Shown piece by piece: positions 58,401 through 64,000 of a DNA stretch of 64,000 nt (within the stretch, counting starts at the first letter, position 1; every line of letters starts with the position of its first letter). The DNA comes from Gigantopelta aegis (lineage: Eukaryota > Mollusca > Gastropoda > Neomphalida > Peltospiridae), in contig NC_054706.1 of assembly GCF_016097555.1 (NCBI RefSeq), positions 25,746,736 through 25,810,735 of the forward strand, in the 5' to 3' direction. Under the pieces are notes generated by a model. It saw only the letters and a program-made list of their open reading frames with translations, had not been told where the DNA came from and did no database searches. The position numbers and the translations under genes were made by a program.

Positions 58401-61400
58401 CACATGTATTTACTTAATGAAGTAAACATAAAACAGCTTGTAACTTGAATATTGTTGAGTTATAATGTACTGGCGACTTCGCTAAACAGACATGCAACAC
58501 GGAAGTAAATATGGCGATCTCGCCACAGCGTGGCCCAACACAAAACTAGTAGTATAAGTGGTATAACCCTGTAGTTTTGGCACAAAAACATGCTGATAAT
58601 GACAGTAGATATATACTTTAATATATGTTGTAATATATGTCTTCTAGCAAGTCTAATATGTATGATAACTTCGCCTAACGATGAAAATAAGTCCTGGCGA
58701 AGTCGCCCCGGGCGAGTTCGCCAGGGCGAGATCGCCACGGGGCGAGATCGCCAGGCTCCACTGTGCCGGCTATTAAAACCAGTGACTCAGCCTTTTAAAA
58801 CATTCATACAATTTTGTTACCTATTGTCTGAACCAAACTGTTAACAACTACAAAAAATTACTCTCCTACCTTTAATTGCCATTAGATTTCCTCCAAAGTT
58901 TGTCCAGACACAAATCGCAAAAAAACCAGTACAAATATACAGATTCCACACGCAAGACTGCAATGATGTCGCTGATATTGTCTTTGCTGAAATTGCATAG
59001 GGAAAAATACATGCAATTTTCTGCCGTCTGCCATGTTGCTTGTTTATGGAAACTCTTCAAGAGGGGTGAAAGCCTCCAAAGTATGTGACACAATTACTGT
59101 GAAATCGATGATCTCTAGTGGTATCATTAAAATAATAATAATAAAAAATAATAATATGACGTCATCACGTTTGCTTTTATATCATAACATGTTATGACGT
59201 TGTTAGATTAAGTCCTATCCTTTCACCCCTCTTGAAAAATATTCCATAAAAAGTCAAAATGGTAGCTGATACAAAATTACATGCTTTTTTCCCTATGCGC
59301 TCTCAGCGAAGTCGATATAGATGGTTATCATCTGGTATGTTGAATCTGTGTCATTGTAATGGTTTTTTCAAGATTTGTGTCTGGACAAACTTTGGAGGAA
59401 ATCTAACGGCAATTAAAGATAGGAGAGTAATTTTTCGTAATTGTTAACAGTTTGGTTCGGACAATAGGAAGGACAATAGGAATACCAACAACGTACTAGT
59501 ATAAGTTTTTATTTTAAGAAATGACTGACCATAGTTTATGCTCGTTTCTTTTTTCCCCAGTTCATACTAATGTGGACAAACATTGACTTTTTTCTTTCAT
59601 GACACCTTGAGACCCATTTTAAATGTACAAGTTTGTGTCTAACATAAGATTTTGTTGACACATAGGTGAAAGAAAGACTTGAAACCTACTGCCATTTAGG
59701 ATTCTCCCAACAATAAAGCAGCTCAAGTGATTTTTATATGCACTTTCCCATTGACAGGACAGTACATACCATTTACCATAGCCTTTTACAAGTCATGAGG
59801 TCACCAGGAAAATATCTACATATTAAATAAAAAAAATTCTGATGGCAATGGGTGGGATGTAGTCCAGTGGTAAAGTGCTTGCTTGATTCATGGTCGGTTT
59901 GGGATCGATCCCCGTTGGTGCTATTTAATGTTCCAGCCAGTGCACCACAAGTGGTATATCAAAGACTGTGGTATGGTGCTATCCTGTTTGTGGGATGGTG
60001 CATATAAAAAATCCCTTGCTACTAATGAAAAAATGTAGCGTCTTTTCGCTCTAAGACTATATGTCAAAATTACCAAATGATTGACATCCAGTAGTCAATG
60101 ATTAATAAATCAATGTGCTCAAGTGGTGTTGTTAAACAAAACAAAACTTTAAGCCATTTCCATCAAACTAAATCCTAGATCAATTTTTAACATGAATGTT
60201 CCAACATTTGGTCACCCATTGTTATTTTGTTTTCCATGACTATTTCACTTTTTGTATCACCTTTGCAAAATAAAAACATGAGAATTTCATAATAGGTCTC
60301 AGTTTTCTGCCCGTCCAACGGGAGGGGATTCTAGGTTTGTCATGATCCTTCTGTTTGCCTGTCTGTATCACATATTACCGGCCTCGGTGGCATCGTGGTA
60401 GGCCATTGGTCTACAGGCTGGTAGGTACTGGGTTCGGATCCCAGTCGAGGCATGGGATTTTTAATCCAGATACTGACTCCAAACCCTGAGTAAGTGCTCC
60501 GCAAGGCTCAATGCGGAGGTGTAAACCACTTGCACCGACCAGTGATCCATAACTGGTTCAACGAAGGCCATGGTTTGTGCTATCCTGCCTGTGGGAAGCG
60601 CAAATTAAAGATCCCTTGCTGTAATCAGAAGAGTAGCCCATGTAGTGGCGACAGCGGGTTTCCTATCAAAATCTGTGTGGTCTTTAACCATATGTCTGAC
60701 GCCATATAACCGTAAATAAAATGTGTTGAGTGCGTCGTTAAATAAAACATAAAAAAAGTATCACATATTGTTTTCTAGACACTTTTTTTTCCCCAACAGT
60801 GCCTCAAGATACTGATCTGAAATTTTGTGTATATAGCTTTATCATGTACTGTTACAGATCTCACAAATTTGACATTTACCAATTTTTAAAAGAGTTATGG
60901 CACTTGAACTTAGGAGATAAAAAAATGTGTTGGGCCCAGTAGGAAGACATGTATATGAAGTAAAATGCGACCATTTTTTTTTTGGTTGTTATTCTTTTAA
61001 CAGATGGTTTTCTGTCTAATATTTATTACCAAACCAAACAGACATTTACATCCAGAAAATCTAATATTTGTCAAAATTATGTCATTTTGAATATGGTTGG
61101 GTGGGTGGATTATCGACAACCATTACATAGTTTTAAAGGGTGTGACCATAGTATTATAAAACATTAAATTGGGAATGGGATGGGGGTGTATAAAAATGCC
61201 AGATTTTGTGTTATTTAATTGTTGAACAGCCCCTAATTACATAATATTTCATAGTCATGTATTAACTTTGTTTGTTTTATTTTTCAGATACAAGAACATA
61301 TTGGAAGGAATCTTGACAACGGGTGGGGCTGAACTCATTCCATCACTTCAGACATTTGTTGAAGCTTGTAAGCTAGCCTTTATTACTTGCTGATTGTATT

Positions 61401-63428
61401 TTTAACAGAATAGATCAGCCAGTAGACTTTCTTTTTCTTTTGCCTGATGAACCATTTTTTGTTTTATTCAGGCTTTCATGTTCAATAGACATTACATTTG
61501 AATACACATTTATGTATATATATATATTTTTTTTAAATCACACTTCTTGAAAAAGTGGAAGGAATTGTGCCCCTAAACATGATTAAGTGTCTGTTTTCTC
61601 CTATAACTTCAGTGTTCTCGCTGGGTGAAAATTATAGGAGGGTGGCTACGCGGCACCACATCTTTAAAAAAAAAAAAAAAAAAAGGGGGGGGGGGGTGGG
61701 GAGGAGCTTGGTTACCACATTGTTGTGTGTTGGTAGACTTTGTGGATAGACATACTCCTTATTTTGCCTTAAAAAAAGAGCAAAAAAGTATACGAAATAC
61801 AAGCAGACTAGTCTTAATTGAACCGAAGATGTTATTGGTCTGACATTCACGGGCAGTTCCGGTTTTGCTTAACCAATCAAAGTTTTAATAATATTATTTT
61901 AATGAAGATTTCAAGATATACGAAAAACAATAAGATGTTTGTAAAGTGATCCCCTAATGATGGATACCTTTTTTTGTTATTTCCATCTTCATCAAATAAA
62001 TCGATCCCTGTGATAAAATATAGCCAGCTTATAAAAAGTAGTTTCGTTTTTGTAAAGGTGGTGTATATATTATTTGGCACCCAAGATAAATGATTTTAAT
62101 GATGAAGACTAAGTCTACCACTTCCGTTGTTTTTATAAGCGGTAATATCCCCCAAAATGAAAAGTTTACAATATTTTATAAAGAACTGCTGAATAAACAG
62201 AATGACAGAAGTAAAAATCATCAGTTACAACCAATTATCTGCAATTGAGGACAAAAATCAGACGATAGTTAGTGGAAACAAATGATAGAATGACCGTTCT
62301 GATCACGTGACACACTTGGCGCCAAATAAGTGGGGGGTGTTTTCAATCGGAGATTGCCGAATCCGTAAAAAATTAATATGTTTTCATTACTCAAATAAAA
62401 TATAACTTTTATTGTGTGTATTAAACATACAAATGGATACAGGTATGGGACAAAATAGAGGCTGTTAAAAATACTGTTAAATTACATTACGGTATATGTT
62501 TCGTCAATTGCTTTTTTGTACACAAATGTGGCTTGTTTCCTTTGATGTCCAGTGTGCAGACTAATAGTTGTGTTTTTTTGTGTGAAAAAAAGTGTGCATT
62601 TGGAAATAGCGGAGGTATGTGTTGGAAAATATAGTAGGGTGCTGGAAAATAAAGAGGGGCACAGAAAAATAAATGAGGGCGGAGAATGTGAAAGGAGGGC
62701 GGCAAAATGCAATAGCAGGGTGGGCCGCCCCGCTTAAATGGAGAAGCGAGAACACTGAACTTGAACAATGATATTCATGTCAAAAATCCATTTTGAAATT
62801 TTTGTTTATTAACCCCCTTAGTATAGTATTACTGTCAAAGCCAACATGACCTGTACATGTATCTGAGTAGCACTTTGATAAGATTTAGTTAAAAGTGTGA
62901 TGTCAAACTACATTTGTGTCAATCATGATGAAGGCAACTTTTTTAACTGATTATCTAAACATCAAATTAAAATTTTAGTTTAGAAGTGTAGGATAAATAG
63001 AATTCATTACGTGTGTTTTTTATGTAAAGTATGAACCTTGTCTAGTTATTGGTATATGTCTCAGAGCCTCCACAAAAAACAATTAACATAGACTTGCTTT
63101 TAAAACGATTACACTAATAAATAAGATTTCTCATAATTGAAGGAATGTATCTCATATATATATATATATTCCTTGTTCTACCAAATGGCCATCATAGTTG
63201 TGTGGGGAGATGTCATTCTATTGGCAAAATTTGCAGATAATTATTATATATCTTTTATATTTTTTTATCTTTTTAGTGGTGAATGAAAATGTTAGCTTGG
63301 TTATCTCGCGTCAGATTCTGACGGATTTTACTACACGGCTCACCAAGTTAAATGATGTGGTGGCAAAACAAATAGCACATTTCTGTCTGGAAAAGATTCA
63401 TACACGAGTCATCTCTTTTGAAGAACAG
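53844..63428 (+). CDS. COPS4: COPS4 homologue, COP9 signalosome subunit 4 (exons 1-3, runs off the window)
   Basis: COPS4 is a PCI-domain subunit of the COP9 signalosome, which removes NEDD8 from cullin-RING ligases. Three 5' exons are present: 53844-53926, 61288-61367 and 63277-63428. All junctions are GT/AG, with phases 2, 1 and 0 chaining without error. Reading: [74 protein letters not shown], then [17 protein letters not shown]. The SHKD, [15 protein letters not shown] and RVISFEEQ segments are diagnostic of the N-terminal helical repeats. 105 of about 405 residues are in the window; the PCI domain lies beyond. Intron 1 is 7.4 kb because it holds a Mutator-like element, a fold-back element and two SINEs. 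Confidence 0.95.
54035..54043 (+). repeat. 9-bp target-site duplication, left copy
   Basis: ACTGTGCCG, identical to 58760-58768, directly outside the left TIR. Nine bases is the length typical of Mutator-like elements. Confidence 0.85.
54044..54771 (+). repeat. MULE left terminal inverted repeat with dyad array
   Basis: Dyads of the form GGCGA-NN-TCGCC at 54050, 54066 (one mismatch), 54080, 54095, 54278, 54319 (one mismatch), 54484, 54516 (one mismatch) and 54678. Four are clustered at the outer edge. Matches 58027-58759 in reverse complement, apart from small differences and one flipped 32-bp block. Confidence 0.93.
54839..55354 (-). CDS. MULE gene exon 5, C-terminal part
   Basis: Acceptor ATTTTACAG; reads [40 protein letters not shown] and [17 protein letters not shown] with the catalytic Glu, and stops at TAA (54841-54839). 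Confidence 0.88.
   Translation of the reverse strand: MQDLGLREAYRSDNDTHRYLRKLMSLPFLPHQHIPAVFDGLKAEASTDQLTTLVEYLEATWILDATWTPDSWSVYFQSIRTNNDVEGWHFRLNNRGRPQVQLYLLVSLLHKEAIHISNQVRLVSEGKLKRMQKKKYRDMQAKTFKYWEEYERGERSAARLLRACSHLVSPV
54839..57509 (-). CDS. PHD-FLYWCH-MULE transposase-like protein, central catalytic segment missing
   Basis: Five exons: 57509-57225, 56884-56665, 56378-56001, 55811-55528, 55354-54839. All introns are GT-AG, phases chain, total 1683 nt (560 residues). Residues about 6-60 form a C4HC3 PHD finger ([32 protein letters not shown]). Residues about 155-215 form a FLYWCH zinc finger ([32 protein letters not shown]), split across exons 2-3. Exons 4-5 are the MULE catalytic domain, with the first Asp in [28 protein letters not shown], and the Glu in [17 protein letters not shown]. 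The family normally has about 40 residues between RVQRL and IQDLGL that carry the second Asp and a Cys/His pair; here only a 173-bp (GT)n-containing intron separates the exons. The product would probably bind DNA but not cut it. That last step is inference. Confidence 0.85.
55448..55484. repeat. (CA)n/(GT)n microsatellite inside the MULE gene
   Basis: 37 bp of CA dinucleotides, followed by AT-rich simple sequence to about 55513. It lies where the family has the exon for the second catalytic Asp. Confidence 0.97.
55528..55811 (-). CDS. MULE gene exon 4, first half of the catalytic domain
   Basis: Reads [40 protein letters not shown] and [20 protein letters not shown]. Contains the first catalytic Asp (YADGTF). 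Donor GTGATA. Confidence 0.88.
56001..56378 (-). CDS. MULE gene exon 3, FLYWCH finger and linker
   Basis: Reads [20 protein letters not shown] and GEHMHCHV, completing the FLYWCH finger, then the region up to [19 protein letters not shown] typical just before the catalytic domain. Donor AAAAG|GTGACA. Confidence 0.87.
56665..56884 (-). CDS. MULE gene exon 2, start of FLYWCH finger
   Basis: Reads [20 protein letters not shown] to [16 protein letters not shown]. Acceptor TTTTTTACAG, donor GTATGA. Confidence 0.85.
57225..57509 (-). CDS. MULE gene exon 1, PHD finger
   Basis: ATG at 57509; 95 codons, phase 0 end. Cysteines at C-x2-C, C-x2-C, H-x2-C and C-x2-C spacing fit a PHD finger. Donor GTAATT. 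Confidence 0.85.
58027..58759 (-). repeat. MULE right terminal inverted repeat with dyad array
   Basis: Dyads at 58109, 58270, 58302, 58472 (one mismatch), 58513, 58696, 58711, 58725 and 58741, mirroring the left TIR. The outer four are packed within 57 bp. Confidence 0.93.
58760..58768 (+). repeat. 9-bp target-site duplication, right copy
   Basis: ACTGTGCCG directly outside the right TIR, matching 54035-54043. Confidence 0.85.
58815..59475. mobile_element. Fold-back element next to the MULE, COPS4 intron 1
   Basis: Outer arms: CCTATTGTCTGAACCAAACT near 58820 and AGTTTGGTTCGGACAATAGG near 59448. Inner arms match over CAAAGTTTGTCCAGACACAA (58896) against TTGTGTCTGGACAAACTTTG (59376), and CTCTTCAAGAGGGGTGAAAG against CTTTCACCCCTCTTGAAAAA. 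Arms are about 250 bp, with a TA-rich centre near 59150. No clear target duplication and no coding sequence. Confidence 0.8.
59851..60152 (+). mobile_element. SINE, head A plus core plus tail T2, near full length
   Basis: The head has an A-box (TAGTCCAGTGG) and B-box (GATCGATCC) matching the RNA polymerase III consensus. Core: CAGCCAGTGCACCACAAGTG, GCTATCCTGTTTGTGGGATG. Tail T2 ends AACAAAACAAAACTTTA. This is the best copy for defining head A. Confidence 0.92.
60377..60757 (+). mobile_element. SINE, head B plus core plus tail T1, with 12-bp target duplication
   Basis: Starts CCGGCCTCGGTGGCATCGTG, B-box GGGTTCGGATCCCAGTCG, core CTATCCTGCCTGTGGGAAGC, tail T1 (CATATGTCTGACGCCATATA; AAATGTGTTGAGTGCGTCGT), then an A-rich end. 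GTATCACATATT flanks it at 60365-60376 and 60758-60769. Confidence 0.95.
60785..60950 (-). repeat. Dispersed repeat, partner of 21075-21260
   Basis: Inverted and diverged relative to the 21 kb copy: CAGTGCCTCAAGATACTGAT, CTGAAATTTTGTG, GAGTTATGGCACTTGAACTT. Confidence 0.6.
61288..61367 (+). CDS. COPS4: COPS4 exon 2
   Basis: Acceptor TTTTATTTTTCAG, then A completing Lys, then [26 protein letters not shown] and one base before GTAAGC. Confidence 0.95.
61610..62757. mobile_element. 1148-bp hAT-like non-autonomous element with 5-bp duplication AACTT, COPS4 intron 2
   Basis: Ends CAGTGTTCTCGCT and AGCGAGAACACTG are inverted. AACTT flanks at 61605-61609 and 62758-62762. The body has an A-run/G-run block at 61665-61695 and no transposase frame. 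A relative lies at 51594-52300. The CAG...CTG ends and 5-bp duplication resemble hAT5-type elements. Confidence 0.85.
63277..63428 (+). CDS. COPS4: COPS4 exon 3
   Basis: Acceptor TATCTTTTTAG; reads [20 protein letters not shown] through [12 protein letters not shown], then GTAATT. The exon ends in phase 0 and the gene continues outside the window. Confidence 0.97.
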
Positions 63429-64000
63429 GTAATTATTTACAGTAAAACCCCAATTTTTTAAAATTTTTATAATAGCAGGCCAAAAAGAACTAAATCGTGC
63501 TAAGAAAAAAACATGGGTGTGCTGAAAATAAGACCAGACTGGATTAGTGAAGGATTTGGAATGGCATTTGAAAAATTATGACCTCTGAGGTGCTTTTTAA
63601 GCATTATGTAATTAAAATGTAACAGGATCACAGATAAATAGCAGAATTGTCTCTTAAAAAATAACCTGCAGGTGTTTGGGTTTTTTTGGTAGGTGGGTTA
63701 GCATGTGAATTTTTAATTTGAACTGCTAGGTCTAAAAAAAAATGACTGCTTTTCATAAGCTGTTATTTCAAGCCCTGTGCAATCAGAATGGTGTGCAAAG
63801 GCACTAAGTTGAGAGTACTTCAAATTAACATCCAGTATGTTTGTTCACTCAGCAAGACCCCTTACATAATAATTGAAAATTTACATAAACCATTTATGGT
63901 TTAAGCCTAAAAATTCCATTTTGCTTTACCTGTTACAAACATGTAAATGATGATGAATGAAAAATTAGTTATATAAACTTAAAAAACTTGTGAGATGCTC
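63429..64000. other. COPS4 intron 3, nothing recognised
   Basis: AT-rich, no further exon before the window ends. Confidence 0.6.

Larger units (their letters stand above)
54044..58759 (-). mobile_element. Mutator-like element (MULE), 4.7 kb, in COPS4 intron 1
   Basis: Bounded by the 9-bp duplication ACTGTGCCG. TIRs of about 730 bp (54044-54771 and 58027-58759) are inverted copies and include nine GGCGA-NN-TCGCC dyads each. The inside encodes one five-exon gene on the minus strand with PHD, FLYWCH and MULE transposase parts. The gene starts about 520 bp in from the right TIR and stops 67 bp before the left TIR. Loss of the central catalytic segment suggests it can no longer move itself. It begins 118 bp downstream of COPS4 exon 1. 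Confidence 0.92.

Noticed and set aside
59851..60757. Possible tRNA genes from A- and B-box sequences
   Set aside because: They are SINE heads without a complete cloverleaf and are followed by SINE core and tail.
62482..62768. Overlapping minus-strand ORFs near the end of the hAT-like element
   Set aside because: Low-complexity Phe/Pro/Ser sequence in a non-autonomous element; no transposase motif.

Overview
The window is animal nuclear DNA from a lophotrochozoan, most likely a mollusc. It is AT-rich, its genes have GT-AG introns, and it is dense in tRNA-derived SINEs and small DNA transposons of a type I associate with gastropods. That taxonomic call is from memory and was not tested by a search. 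Two host genes can be read exon by exon, and they diverge from a shared promoter near 53.7 kb. LIN54, the DNA-binding subunit of the MuvB/DREAM complex, is on the minus strand; ten exons at 49916-32510 are firm, and an eleventh, first exon at 53695-53566 is probable. COPS4, COP9 signalosome subunit 4, is on the plus strand; exons 1-3 at 53844-63428 are present and the gene runs off the window. From memory, the same two genes are divergent neighbours in human, so this looks like very old microsynteny.

1-21 kb is repeat country. SINE copies come first, then a 6.4 kb satellite (2022-8474) of 46-bp units with an 83-bp ancestral unit at both edges and a nearly perfect higher-order duplication of 960-bp period. 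Next are a SINE split by a TTAA-targeting element, a GC-rich retroposon-like ORF of unknown function (12395-13318), and a three-level nest at 15856-19325. In that nest a TTAA element holds a 5'-truncated LINE, which holds a fold-back element with a 9-bp target duplication whose loop carries a broken RecQ-like helicase fragment. 21-32.5 kb is mostly featureless AT-rich DNA with a few tandem repeats, one TTAA MITE and two SINEs.

32.5-53.7 kb is LIN54; its introns carry SINEs, a 154-bp MITE with a 5-bp duplication, a hairpin element, a tandem repeat and a 41-base G run. 53.8-64 kb is COPS4. Its first intron contains a 4.7 kb Mutator-like element (54044-58759) with a 9-bp target duplication and terminal inverted repeats of about 730 bp. 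The TIRs are studded with GGCGA-NN-TCGCC dyads (nine per TIR). Inside is a five-exon gene (57509-54839) with a PHD finger, a FLYWCH finger and a MULE transposase domain. The part of the transposase expected to hold the second catalytic Asp is missing, and a (GT)n run lies at that place.

The best candidates for something undescribed are the Mutator-like element with its dyad-array TIRs and apparently catalytically incomplete DNA-binding protein, the helicase-carrying fold-back element, and a SINE system in which two tRNA-like heads and two tails occur in all four combinations. I found no tRNA, rRNA or CRISPR. No database search or alignment program was used; all boundaries come from reading the sequence.
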